Source of the DNA: Tannerella sp.
Lineage (GTDB): Bacteria; Bacteroidota; Bacteroidia; Bacteroidales; Tannerellaceae
DNA: 21,729 nt
Reading direction: 5' to 3'
Assembly: GCA_031282485.1 (NCBI GenBank)
Contig: JAITDQ010000031.1
Location: forward strand, 1 to 21,729
Shown: positions 1-8,346 of the stretch, one piece after another
How the letters are laid out: the number at the start of each line of letters is the position of its first letter
Numbering within the stretch: position 1 is the stretch's first letter
Position numbers and translations under genes: made by a program
Notes under the pieces: model-generated
The model's input: only the letters and a program-made list of their open reading frames with translations
The model's database searches: none
Told to the model about the DNA's origin: nothing

Positions 1-982
1 CGTTTAATGCGGTGTAGAAGTTTTCGTCCTCAAGGCACGAGAGGGTTGTCAGACCGGCGGTCATGGCGACGGGGTTGCCGGAGAGCGTGCCGGCTTGGTA
101 GACCGGGCCGTCGGGTGCGAGGAGCGACATGATGTCCCGGCGTCCGCCGAAAGCGGCGGCGGGGAAACCGCCGCCGACAATCTTGCCGACCGTGGTAAGG
201 TCGGGGGTGATGCCGAAGAGTTCTTGGGCGCCGCCCCGTGAGAGGCGGAGACCGGTTATGACTTCGTCGAATATGAGCAGGGAGCCGTTTTGTGCGGTCA
301 CGTCGCGCAGGTGTTGCAGGAAACCGTCCCGGGGCAGGACGACGCCCATGTTGGCCGGTACCGGCTCGACGATTACGGCGGCTATGTCGCTGCCTCTCGC
401 GCGGAACGTGCGGTTCACGGCTTCCCGGTCGTTGAAAGGAAGGCTGACCGTACAGGCGACGAAACCGTCCGGGACACCGGCCGATGATGAACCGCCGAGG
501 CCGGCTACTCCCGAACCGGCGGCGACAAGCAGGTGGTCGGCGTGCCCGTGATAGCATCCGTCGAATTTGACGATGAGGTTGCGTCCCGTGTACCCGCGGG
601 CAAGCCGTATGGCGGACATCACGGCTTCGGTGCCGGAGTTGACGAACCGCGTCCGTTCCATCGACGGGATGCAGCGGTTGACTGACCGGGCAAGCGCCGT
701 TTCCGGCAATGACGGTATGCCGTAGCTCGTACCGTTGGCAATGGCTTTCCTGACCGCCTCGTTTACCGGCGCGGCGCCGTGGCCGAGTATGAAAACGCCC
801 CAGGAGAGGCAGAAGTCCGTAAACCGGTTGCCGTCGACGTCCGTCAGGCGACAGCCCCGGGCTTTCCGTATGAATAGGGGTTCCTCTCCGACGCTTTTCA
901 GCGCCCTTACCGGACTGTTCACGCCTCCCGGAATGTAGCGCAGCGCTTCGCGGTAGGCCTCGCGGGAATTTTGTCTGTTCAT
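1..982 (-). CDS. hemL: Glutamate-1-semialdehyde 2,1-aminomutase, 3' end outside window
   Basis: PLP enzyme that converts glutamate-1-semialdehyde to 5-aminolevulinate, the second step of the C5 tetrapyrrole pathway. About 327 of the usual roughly 430 residues are in the window; the C-terminus runs off position 1. The reading starts MNRQNSREAYREAL and shows the family signatures: VNSPVR near residue 22, VNSGTEA near 114, DGCYHGH near 141, FDEVITG near 238, the PLP lysine K267 in TTVGKIVGGGFP, and GTLSGNP near 297. The ATG overlaps the TGA of hemA by one base, so the two are translationally coupled. It is the last gene visible in the minus-strand sulfur/siroheme operon. Family assignment is certain; only the missing end is unknown. 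Confidence 0.96.
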   Translation of the reverse strand, partial: MNRQNSREAYREALRYIPGGVNSPVRALKSVGEEPLFIRKARGCRLTDVDGNRFTDFCLSWGVFILGHGAAPVNEAVRKAIANGTSYGIPSLPETALARSVNRCIPSMERTRFVNSGTEAVMSAIRLARGYTGRNLIVKFDGCYHGHADHLLVAAGSGVAGLGGSSSAGVPDGFVACTVSLPFNDREAVNRTFRARGSDIAAVIVEPVPANMGVVLPRDGFLQHLRDVTAQNGSLLIFDEVITGLRLSRGGAQELFGITPDLTTVGKIVGGGFPAAAFGGRRDIMSLLAPDGPVYQAGTLSGNPVAMTAGLTTLSCLEDENFYTALN

Positions 983-1881
983 CATAGAGTTATCAGTTTG
1001 TTCATTGTGTGAAAAGACTGCCACTGGTAATATTTGGCGATCTCCTCGTTTATAATCTGTTCTGCCTTGCAGATTTCATTGTGGCGCAAAGATATGCTTT
1101 TTTTTGCAAAACGTTCGACATCTTCGAGGTTAAACAGCTTCACACGACTGAACGCCGCCACTTCTTCGCTCACATCGCGGGGGAAGGCGAGGTCGAAAAT
1201 CAGCAGGTCGCGGTCGCCGGGGATGTCTTCGGGATGAATGATCAGGTGCGGCGCCGACGTGGCGCAGATCAGCACATCGGCAAACTGCAGGAGGAGGCGT
1301 TTATCGTCGAGGCTTATGGCCGTTCCGTTATAGCGGGAGGCCATGTCCTGCGCTTTTCCGAAGTTCCGGTTGGAGAGGAAAATGTTCGTAGCTTGGCGGG
1401 CGACGAGGAATTTCACGATGTCTTCCGTCAGTTTGTTGACGCCAATGACAGCGATGATTTTGTGTTTGAAATCCGGGATTTCCTGTTTCAGTATTTCGAC
1501 CGTCACCTGGCTGTGTGAAACGGCGCCTTCGGCTATGCGGGTTTCCGTCCGCACGCGTTTTCCGGTATGTATTGCCGTCTGGAAGAGGCGGTGCAGGGCG
1601 GGCGACAGGCGGTATGTTTCGCAGGCGCGGAGGTAGGCCTGTTTCAGCTGCCCCTGTATCGCCCGTTCGCCTGTGAGCGACGATTCCAAGCCGGCGGCTA
1701 CTTTGTAGAGGTGGCGCACGACCGTTTCCGGCGCGTTCCCTTCTCCCCAGTATATTTCTATCCTGTTGCACGTGGACAGCAGCACATGCGCCGTCGTCCG
1801 GTCTGCCTCGAAACCTTTCAGGAACGCCTCGCGCTCTTTCAGGTTATATTCCGTGTGATTTATCAGTCTGTAGCATATCAT
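982..1881 (-). CDS. hemA: Glutamyl-tRNA reductase, short form without dimerisation domain
   Basis: Reduces glutamyl-tRNA(Glu) to glutamate-1-semialdehyde with NADPH, the first committed step of tetrapyrrole synthesis. Catalytic-domain signatures are present: nucleophile C38 in STCNRIE, H57 in RHLYKVAAGLES, GERAIQGQLK (71-80) and GKRVRTET (108-115); DLAFPRDV (230-237) lies in the nucleotide domain. Two things are odd. The protein has 299 residues against roughly 420 in typical HemA and stops just after the long spinal helix, so the C-terminal dimerisation domain is missing. The usual glycine-rich NADPH loop (GxGxxG-like) reads GVNKLT at 147-152. The TGA shares a base with the ATG of hemL, and 19 bp separate the gene from the upstream precorrin-2 dehydrogenase. 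The frame is open and the termini are clean, so this looks like a genuine short form rather than a frameshift. Confidence 0.92.
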   Translation of the reverse strand: MICYRLINHTEYNLKEREAFLKGFEADRTTAHVLLSTCNRIEIYWGEGNAPETVVRHLYKVAAGLESSLTGERAIQGQLKQAYLRACETYRLSPALHRLFQTAIHTGKRVRTETRIAEGAVSHSQVTVEILKQEIPDFKHKIIAVIGVNKLTEDIVKFLVARQATNIFLSNRNFGKAQDMASRYNGTAISLDDKRLLLQFADVLICATSAPHLIIHPEDIPGDRDLLIFDLAFPRDVSEEVAAFSRVKLFNLEDVERFAKKSISLRHNEICKAEQIINEEIAKYYQWQSFHTMNKLITL

Positions 1882-1900
1882 GACTTTCCTGTAAAACCAT

Positions 1901-2386
1901 TTATGGAGCTGTCTCCTGCAGGGACAGTTCCCCGTTTTGCGCCAATTGGCGTATCCTGTCGCGGACGGCTATCGACCGGCGGACATTCCGGGCATTGGAT
2001 GATACGGCAATCGTCATATCTCCTTCCTTATATATGGCCGGCGATATGAAATCGCACAGGGCGGGACTGTCGCACACGGAGGCCGGCACGTTCAGCGTCC
2101 CGGCGTCGTTTTTTATGCGGGCGTTCAGCGCCTCGTCCCCGGTGCAGATATAGACCATGAACGCGCCTTCCAGATCCGTCCGTTCGTATTCTTTCCTTAC
2201 CAGCTCGAAAGGCAGATCGCCGAAACCTTCGTGAAAGTCGGGTGAAACGACTGTGACCCTGTCCGTAAAGCGGCTCAGCAGGGTGGCTTTATGATAGCCC
2301 GTTTTCCCGCCGCCTATTATCAGGATTTTCCGGCCGGTTATATTGACGGAGACGGGTAAAAAGTTTAACTCTTCGCTGTGTTTCAT
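1901..2386 (-). CDS. Precorrin-2 dehydrogenase (SirC / CysG N-terminal / Met8 type)
   Basis: NAD-dependent oxidation of precorrin-2 to sirohydrochlorin, the step before iron insertion into siroheme. The 161-residue protein has the CysG-N order: GRKILIIGGGKTGYHKA (18-34) with dinucleotide loop GGGKTG, then a CDSPALCDFISPAIY block (105-119) and GDMTIAVSSNARN (122-134). D106 aligns with the aspartate implicated in CysG dehydrogenase/chelatase chemistry (Asp104 of Salmonella CysG). It is shorter than SirC or the CysG N-terminal half (about 200 residues), ending soon after the dimerisation segment. No separate sirohydrochlorin ferrochelatase (SirB/CbiK/CbiX) is in the window, so this protein or an enzyme encoded elsewhere must insert iron. 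It lies 12 bp downstream of cysH and 19 bp upstream of hemA. Confidence 0.9.
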   Translation of the reverse strand: MKHSEELNFLPVSVNITGRKILIIGGGKTGYHKATLLSRFTDRVTVVSPDFHEGFGDLPFELVRKEYERTDLEGAFMVYICTGDEALNARIKNDAGTLNVPASVCDSPALCDFISPAIYKEGDMTIAVSSNARNVRRSIAVRDRIRQLAQNGELSLQETAP

Positions 2387-2398
2387 ATCTGTTTGTGT

Positions 2399-3100
2399 TT
2401 ATCGTTTGTGCAGTCCACATTCTTTATGTTCGGGGTTTTCCCACCACCAGCGTCCCGACCTGACGTCTTCGCCCGGCGCCACCGCCCGCGTACACGGGCA
2501 ACAGCCGATGCTCGGGAAGCCGCGGTCGTGGAGGACGTTATAGGGCGCATGATTGGCTTTAACATACTCCCACACGTCCTGTTCGCTGAAGCGGGCGAGC
2601 GGGTTGATTTTTATCAGGCGGTTCGTTTCGTCCCATTCGACGGTTTGTATGCCTGTCCGCGTAACGGACTGTTCCTGCCGGAGGCCGCAGATCCATGCGT
2701 CGAGCGTAGACAGGGCGCGCGTCAGCGGTTCTATTTTACGTATACGGCAACACGCCTTCCGCCGCTCGACGCTTTCGTAAAAAGCGTTTATCCCGTTTGC
2801 CCGGACATACTCTTCGACCGGTTTGTTTTCCGGGAAATAGACTTCCATGCGGATGCCGTACGTCATATTCGTTTTATCGATCAGCGAATAGGTTTCGGGG
2901 AAAAGGCGTCCGGTATCGATCGTGAAGATACGGGCGCGCGGGTTTATTTTCAGGATCATGTCGGTCAATGTCTGGTCTTCAAGTCCCAGGCTCGACGCCA
3001 GTGCGATACGGTCGCCGTATGCACGGAGGAAATACGCCAGTATTTCTTCCGGTGGCTTCGCCTCGAACTCTTTATTCAGTTTGTCTGCCTCTGTTTTCAT
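2399..3100 (-). CDS. cysH: Adenylyl-sulfate (APS) reductase, assimilatory, Fe-S type
   Basis: Reduces activated sulfate to sulfite with thioredoxin as electron donor. The 233-residue protein has the PAPS/APS reductase fold: SSLGLEDQ (36-43), FTIDTGRLFPET (59-70), the CC pair C117/C118 in ACCRIRKIEPL, and a second cysteine set in SIGCCPCTRA (C200, C203, with an extra C201). The nucleophile is C228 in ECGLH near the C-terminus. The paired CC and CxxC cysteines bind a [4Fe-4S] cluster and mark the APS-using subfamily, not the cluster-free PAPS reductase of E. coli. This fits the absence of an APS kinase: no cysC is seen, and CysN next door has no C-terminal kinase domain. It lies 57 bp after cysN and 12 bp before the precorrin-2 dehydrogenase gene. 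Confidence 0.95.
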   Translation of the reverse strand: MKTEADKLNKEFEAKPPEEILAYFLRAYGDRIALASSLGLEDQTLTDMILKINPRARIFTIDTGRLFPETYSLIDKTNMTYGIRMEVYFPENKPVEEYVRANGINAFYESVERRKACCRIRKIEPLTRALSTLDAWICGLRQEQSVTRTGIQTVEWDETNRLIKINPLARFSEQDVWEYVKANHAPYNVLHDRGFPSIGCCPCTRAVAPGEDVRSGRWWWENPEHKECGLHKR

Positions 3101-3157
3101 TTCATTTTATTTTAGTCACGACTGTTCCGCTGCGCCGCCCGTGACGGCCGGGGCTAA

Positions 3158-4447
3158 TCATATCGAATAAGTTTGTTCTTCCAGCGATTCCACAATCATT
3201 CCCGCGCCGACGGTTTCGAACGTAGCTTCGTTGATTATCACAAGGCTGCCCGTTATCCGGTTTTCGGCGTACAGGTCGTATTTCAGGGGTTTGGAAGTCT
3301 TTATCTGGATGTGCGCAATGTCATTCATACGGACGGTTTTATCGTCCAAAATGTTTTCCAGCGTATTGATATTGACTTTGAAATAGACACTTTTGACGAT
3401 TCCGAAAACCTCGTCCGTTATATGCCGGATGATGTATTTCGCCCCGATGCTTATCGGACGGTGATTCAGCCAGCACACCAGCAATGAAATGTTGGCATCG
3501 TGGCGGGGAATATTATCCCTGCCGACAATCATGTCTCCCCGGCTGACGTCCACATTATCGTTCAGGCGGATAGATACCGACTGGGGAGCGAACGCCTCGT
3601 CGCGGGATTTATCGCCCTCGTCGATCGCCTTCACCGTCGATTCCGTATAGGACGGCAATATGGTCACCCTGTCGCCGACCCTGATTTTCCCGCCGGCTAA
3701 GCGTCCGGCATAAGCCCTGTAATCGTGAAACCTGTCGTTTTGCGGCCGGATGACGTACTGCACCGGGAAGCGCAGGGCAAGTTCGTCGATACCTTCCTTT
3801 ACGGGAAGATTCTCCAGCAGGTGCAGCAGCGTTTTTCCCTTGTACCATGGCGTCCTGTCGGAAAGGTTTACGACGTTATCGCCATCGCGCGCCGAAATGG
3901 GGATGTAATGTACTTTTTTAAGTCCCAGTTTTTTGGCAATTTCAATGTATTCCGCTTTGATGCGGTTAAAGACGTCTTCCGAGAAATCCGTCAAATCCAT
4001 TTTGTTGATAGCCAGAATCACGTGGTCGAGGCGCAGGAGGGAGGCGACATACGAATGACGTTTTGTCTGTTCGATAATCCCGTTGCGTGCATCGACGAGG
4101 ATAATGGCTGCGTCGGCCGTAGAGGCGCCCGTGACCATGTTGCGGGTATACTCGATGTGTCCCGGCGTATCGGCAATGATGAATTTCCGTTTCGGCGTGG
4201 CAAAATAACGGTAAGCGACGTCGATTGTAATACCCTGTTCGCGTTCGGCCCGGAGGCCGTCGGTAAGCAGCGCCAGATTCACCTCATCGTTGCCCATCCG
4301 TTCGCTTGCCGCCTTTATGGCTTCCATTTGGTCTTCAAAGATAGATTTGCTGTCGTACAGCAATCTTCCGATCAGTGTGCTTTTCCCGTCGTCGACGCTG
4401 CCCGCCGTGGTAAAGCGCAGTAACTCCATGTCTAAATATTCGCTCAT
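3158..4447 (-). CDS. cysN: Sulfate adenylyltransferase, GTPase subunit
   Basis: Regulatory GTPase of ATP sulfurylase; GTP hydrolysis drives APS formation by CysD. At 429 residues it is an EF-Tu-like translation-factor GTPase. P-loop GSVDDGKST is at 16-24, switch I region QGITIDVAYRYF at 71-82, DTPGH at 93-97 and NKMD at 148-151, followed by two beta-barrel domains. It ends after the EF-Tu-like domains (SLEEQTYSI), so it is CysN alone, not the CysNC fusion that carries APS kinase. It starts 23 bp after the cysD stop and belongs to the same transcript. Confidence 0.96.
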   Translation of the reverse strand: MSEYLDMELLRFTTAGSVDDGKSTLIGRLLYDSKSIFEDQMEAIKAASERMGNDEVNLALLTDGLRAEREQGITIDVAYRYFATPKRKFIIADTPGHIEYTRNMVTGASTADAAIILVDARNGIIEQTKRHSYVASLLRLDHVILAINKMDLTDFSEDVFNRIKAEYIEIAKKLGLKKVHYIPISARDGDNVVNLSDRTPWYKGKTLLHLLENLPVKEGIDELALRFPVQYVIRPQNDRFHDYRAYAGRLAGGKIRVGDRVTILPSYTESTVKAIDEGDKSRDEAFAPQSVSIRLNDNVDVSRGDMIVGRDNIPRHDANISLLVCWLNHRPISIGAKYIIRHITDEVFGIVKSVYFKVNINTLENILDDKTVRMNDIAHIQIKTSKPLKYDLYAENRITGSLVIINEATFETVGAGMIVESLEEQTYSI

Positions 4448-4470
4448 ATCTGTTTATATCTCCGGTTTAA

Positions 4471-5376
4471 TTAAAAATATCCTGCTTTCTTACGGTCTTC
4501 CATTGACGCCTCCGAACGTTTATCGTCCGAGCGTCCGCCGCGTTCCGTAACCCTCGACGCGGCGATCTCGCGGATGATGTCTTCGAGCGTATTTGCTTCC
4601 GATACGGTCACTCCCGTACAGGTAATATCGCCGATCGTACGGCAGCGGACGCGCTTGCGCACTACCTTTTCGCCGGCTTTCAGCTGCATGAAAGGATAAT
4701 ATGCCAGCCAGACGCCGTCGCGTTCGAAGACTTCGCGCTCGTGGGTATAGTAAAGGCTCGGCAATTCAATGTTTTCGATAAAGATGTACTGCCAGACATC
4801 CATTTCCGTCCAGTTACTCAGCGGGAAGACGCGGAAATGCTCTCCCAGCTGTTTTTTTCCGTTGAAGGTGTTCCATAATTCGGGACGCTGGTTTTTAGGG
4901 TCCCACTGTCCGAACTCGTCGCGGTGCGAGAAGAACCGTTCCTTGGCGCGCGCTTTCTCCTCGTCGCGTCTGGCGCCGCCCAATGCCGCATCGAACCGGT
5001 ATTTTTCGATTGCGTCGAGCAGGGTGACCGTCTGCAGTCCGTTACGGCTGGCATTGACGCCTCTTTCCTCTACGGCGCGACCTGTATCGATCGATTCCTG
5101 AACGGAGCCTACGATAAGTTTCACGCCAAGCCGCGCGACAATGTCGTCCCGGTACCGGATCGTCTCTTCAAAATTATGTCCGGTATCAATGTGTAAAAAA
5201 GGGAACGGGATAGCGGCCGGATAAAAGGCCTTATAAGCGATGTGCGCCATTACAATCGAATCTTTCCCTCCCGAAAACAGCAGTACCGGCCGTTCAAACT
5301 GCGCCGCTACTTCGCGCATGACGTATACCGATTCCGATTCAAGTTCCTTTAAATGTGTCAATTTATTACTGCTCAT
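4471..5376 (-). CDS. cysD: Sulfate adenylyltransferase, catalytic subunit
   Basis: ATP:sulfate adenylyltransferase subunit making APS and pyrophosphate, acting with CysN. The 301-residue protein carries the PP-loop SGGKDS (35-40), FLHIDTGHNFEET in the first third, the GGARRDEEKARAKER block, and the family's C-terminal tail ending SMEDRKKAGYF. Full length. Its ATG overlaps the hemB stop by 4 bp (ATGA). That places sulfate activation and porphyrin synthesis on one message with coupled translation. Confidence 0.96.
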   Translation of the reverse strand: MSSNKLTHLKELESESVYVMREVAAQFERPVLLFSGGKDSIVMAHIAYKAFYPAAIPFPFLHIDTGHNFEETIRYRDDIVARLGVKLIVGSVQESIDTGRAVEERGVNASRNGLQTVTLLDAIEKYRFDAALGGARRDEEKARAKERFFSHRDEFGQWDPKNQRPELWNTFNGKKQLGEHFRVFPLSNWTEMDVWQYIFIENIELPSLYYTHEREVFERDGVWLAYYPFMQLKAGEKVVRKRVRCRTIGDITCTGVTVSEANTLEDIIREIAASRVTERGGRSDDKRSEASMEDRKKAGYF

Positions 5377-6353
5377 GTTTTGTTTGTTTTTAGCGTTTTC
5401 ATAAAATCTTTGGCATAATATGATATGATATAATCAGCCCCGGCGCGCCGAATGGCGGTCAGGCTTTCGAAGAAAATCCGTTCCTCGTCGAAGAATCCTG
5501 CGGCAGCGCCGTTTTTCAGCATTGCATATTCGCCCGAAACCTGATAGGCGACCAGCGGATAACCGGGAAAACGCGCCGATGCCCGGTATAAAACGTCAAG
5601 GTACGCCATTGCCGGCTTTACCATAATCCAGTCGGCGCCTTCTTCGATATCGGCTGCAATCTCTTCCAGTCCCTGGTCTTTCGTGCGGAAATCCATTTGA
5701 TACGTTTTCCTGTCGCCGAACGCAGGCGCCGAGGCGGCCGCATCGCGGAACGGGCCGTAAAAGGCCGATGCATACTTTGCCGAGTATGCCAGAATCTTTG
5801 TTTTCAGCTTTTCTTTCTCCAAGCGCTCCCTTATCGCCTGCACCTGCCCGTCCATCATGGCCGAAGGCGCGACGAAATCCGCGCCGGCAACGGCATGCCG
5901 ATAAGCCATTTCGGCCAGCAACGGCAGGGTTGTGTCATTGTCCACATCCCGGTTATGAATCAATCCGCAGTGTCCGTGCGAAGTGTATTCACACAGGCAG
6001 ACGTCGGTAAATACCACCGCTTCGGGGAAACGGGTCTTGACCGTCTTCACCGCCCGGCTTATGATGTTATCGACCCCGTATCCCGCGCTGCCCCGTTCGT
6101 CTTTTTTCGTTTCATCAACGACGCCAAAGAGCAGAATCTTGTCTATGCCCAGCGATAAAAGCTGCTCGACGTCAGCCGGCAACTGATCCGTCGAAAAACG
6201 ATAGATACCCGGCATGGACGGTATCGCCTGCCTGACGCCCGTCCCTTCCGTCACAAAATACGGATAAATAAAGCTGTCGGCCGTGATCTGCCGCACATCG
6301 GCATACCGGTCTCTTATCTCCTGCGTCGCCCTGTATTGTCTAAATCGTTTCAT
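5373..6353 (-). CDS. hemB: Porphobilinogen synthase (5-aminolevulinate dehydratase)
   Basis: Condenses two 5-aminolevulinate molecules to porphobilinogen. The 326-residue protein has both Schiff-base lysines, K193 in YSAKYASAFYGPFRDA and K246 in WIMVKPAMAYLD. The metal-site segment DVCLCEYTSHGHCG contains C119, C121 and C129, the zinc-binding (not the Mg-only, Asp-rich) type. The start lies inside the end of the upstream hemC-cobA-hemD fusion (14-bp overlap), and the stop overlaps cysD by 4 bp. Confidence 0.97.
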   Translation of the reverse strand: MKRFRQYRATQEIRDRYADVRQITADSFIYPYFVTEGTGVRQAIPSMPGIYRFSTDQLPADVEQLLSLGIDKILLFGVVDETKKDERGSAGYGVDNIISRAVKTVKTRFPEAVVFTDVCLCEYTSHGHCGLIHNRDVDNDTTLPLLAEMAYRHAVAGADFVAPSAMMDGQVQAIRERLEKEKLKTKILAYSAKYASAFYGPFRDAAASAPAFGDRKTYQMDFRTKDQGLEEIAADIEEGADWIMVKPAMAYLDVLYRASARFPGYPLVAYQVSGEYAMLKNGAAAGFFDEERIFFESLTAIRRAGADYIISYYAKDFMKTLKTNKT

Positions 6354-8346
6354 TTATATGTGATTTTATTTTGTTTTCCGTAGTTTTTCCCCGTGCAACC
6401 AACTGTATGCCTTCCGGCAACGCGCCGTATAAACGCCTGAAGGCATCCACGCCCGACGGTGAAGAAAAAATGATCTTCCGAAAACCGGACAAATCTGTTT
6501 TCGGGGCTTCGGTATTCATCGTGTTCTCATAAACGGGCACATCCGTTACATGATTTCCCAGCGCCGCCAGTTCGCCGGACAGATATTTCAGCGCCTTGTC
6601 CGAACGGGGCAACAGGATATGGTTATCCGTAATGCCTGTCTCCCTGAAATAACTTACTAAGCCTTCGGCCGATTCCGTTGCGGATTCCATATCGGGACGG
6701 ATACGATGTTTTTTTAATTCGAGCGTTGTCGTCTTCCCGACGGAAGCGATTTTTACCGCTCCCAAAACGCGGACATCGAGCGCCGTTTCGTCCAGTATTT
6801 CAAAGAAAAAGCGCACTCCGTAGCGGCTGGTGAAGATAATCCATTGATAAGCGCTTATTTTTTCCTTCAACAGGCGGTGCAGGACGTCATTCCGCGCCTT
6901 TTGTATCTTAATCAGGGGAGTATGCGTGATGTTGTGCCTGCCGTCGTTGTATGCTTCGCAGGTGGTGCCGGTCACCAAAACATTCTGTTTGCGGGCGTTG
7001 CCGCTCTCAAAGGACACGACGTTGCCGATGACGACAAGTATCGGCGTCGGGTATTTGATGACCGAATACCGTAATTCGCCCAGCGTCGAGAAGAACGTTT
7101 GCTGCCCGGGCAACGAAACGTTATACGCCAGCGCTGCCGGCGTATCGGCATCGCGTCCCGACGCAATCATCTTTTCGGCAATATCCGAAATGTTCGCTCC
7201 GGCCATATAGTAGACCAGCGTATCGGCGTTGGGGATTTGCAGGTTTTCGCTCGAATGTCCCGTAACGAAGGCTACGGACGACGCCACGCCCCGGTGCGTT
7301 AACGGGATGTGCGTACAGGCGGCCAGCGCCGTACCGGAAGATATTCCCGGTATAATCGTTACCTCCACAAAACGGCTCGCGAGGAAATCAAATTCTTCCC
7401 TTCCGCGGGCAAAAATCATCGGGTCACCGCCCTTGAGACGTACCGTATTCCTGCCCGACACGGCAGCCCGATAAATCATTTCATTGATTTCGTCTTGGTG
7501 ATAGCTGTGACGGCCTTTTCGCTTGCCGACACAGATTTTTTCCGCATCATACTTCTCCGTAAAATTTTTATCAATCAGGTCATCATGGAAAATGACGTCG
7601 GCTTTCCGCAGGGCATGATCCGCTCCGACGGTCAATAATTCCGGGTTTCCCGGGCCGAATCCGGCAAGCGTCACCCGGCCGTAAGTCCGTCGCACGTCGA
7701 GTGCGGCGAAAAGGGCTTTCAATTCCGGGTTCCCTGCTCTGCCCACAACGGCCAGATTACCTTGCAGGGGATGCGTTTTAAACGGTAACGTTTCCGCAAT
7801 GCGGGAAGCCAGACCCAAGCGTTTGAGGGCGCACGTAGCGACAATCAGCGCATCGACGCGCCCGTCGTCGACCTGCGCAATACGTTCTTCGATCGTGCCC
7901 CTGATACTTACGACCGTCAGATCGGGACGCAACCTCAGCAATTCGGCTTTGCGTTTCGCCGAACTCGTACCGATCCGCGCTCCTGCCGGGAGCTGCCGCA
8001 AGCCGAGGTTATCCCTGCCGACCAGCGAATCGGTTTTATCCTCCGCTTCGGTCAGGCAATACAGTTCCAGACCCGCAGGCAGGGGGTACGGCAAATCTTT
8101 TGCCGAATGAACGGCTACATCGGCTTCGCCGTTCAACAGTGCGCGGTCGAGTTCACGGGTAAAAAAGTCGCCGGCAACAGGTTCGTTCAGCAGTGAGATA
8201 TCCTTGTTTTTATCACCGAAAGAGGCTATGCCGGTCAGGTCGTATGCAACTGCCGGCAAAGCGGAAAACACTTCTTTCACCTGAATGAGCGAAAGGGGGC
8301 TGTTCCTTGCTGTTACTTTTAATTTTCTGTCTCCGGTATGCTTCAT
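6340..8346 (-). CDS. Trifunctional HemC-CobA-HemD fusion; HemC part lacks domain 3
   Basis: A 668-residue fusion of three consecutive enzymes from porphobilinogen to precorrin-2. Residues 1 to about 222 are hydroxymethylbilane synthase domains 1 and 2: ARNSPLS (13-19), K83/D84 in VHSAKDLP, GTSSAKR (126-132), and R149/R155 in SIRGTIEER. Residues about 224-450 are uroporphyrinogen-III C-methyltransferase: GFGPGNPELLT (229-239), RLKGGDPMIFARG (303-315), and PGISSGTALAACTHIPLTHRG from 333. Residues about 454-668 are uroporphyrinogen-III synthase. The SUMT part begins where HemC domain 3 should start, so the loop with the dipyrromethane-attaching cysteine (Cys242 in E. coli) is absent. The position of E. 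coli Arg131 is lysine. The start overlaps the pstA stop by 4 bp. Domain identities are sure; catalytic competence of the HemC part is not. Confidence 0.93.
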   Translation of the reverse strand: MKHTGDRKLKVTARNSPLSLIQVKEVFSALPAVAYDLTGIASFGDKNKDISLLNEPVAGDFFTRELDRALLNGEADVAVHSAKDLPYPLPAGLELYCLTEAEDKTDSLVGRDNLGLRQLPAGARIGTSSAKRKAELLRLRPDLTVVSIRGTIEERIAQVDDGRVDALIVATCALKRLGLASRIAETLPFKTHPLQGNLAVVGRAGNPELKALFAALDVRRTYGRVTLAGFGPGNPELLTVGADHALRKADVIFHDDLIDKNFTEKYDAEKICVGKRKGRHSYHQDEINEMIYRAAVSGRNTVRLKGGDPMIFARGREEFDFLASRFVEVTIIPGISSGTALAACTHIPLTHRGVASSVAFVTGHSSENLQIPNADTLVYYMAGANISDIAEKMIASGRDADTPAALAYNVSLPGQQTFFSTLGELRYSVIKYPTPILVVIGNVVSFESGNARKQNVLVTGTTCEAYNDGRHNITHTPLIKIQKARNDVLHRLLKEKISAYQWIIFTSRYGVRFFFEILDETALDVRVLGAVKIASVGKTTTLELKKHRIRPDMESATESAEGLVSYFRETGITDNHILLPRSDKALKYLSGELAALGNHVTDVPVYENTMNTEAPKTDLSGFRKIIFSSPSGVDAFRRLYGALPEGIQLVARGKTTENKIKSHINETI

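Noticed and set aside
129..551. Long open frames on the plus strand opposite hemL and the other operon genes
   Set aside because: They are codon-bias shadows of well-conserved minus-strand genes, Arg/Pro-rich or lacking any recognisable motif.
2378..3115. 245-codon plus-strand frame opposite cysH
   Set aside because: It mirrors cysH exactly in extent and has no domain or start signal; cysH is full length with all cysteines.
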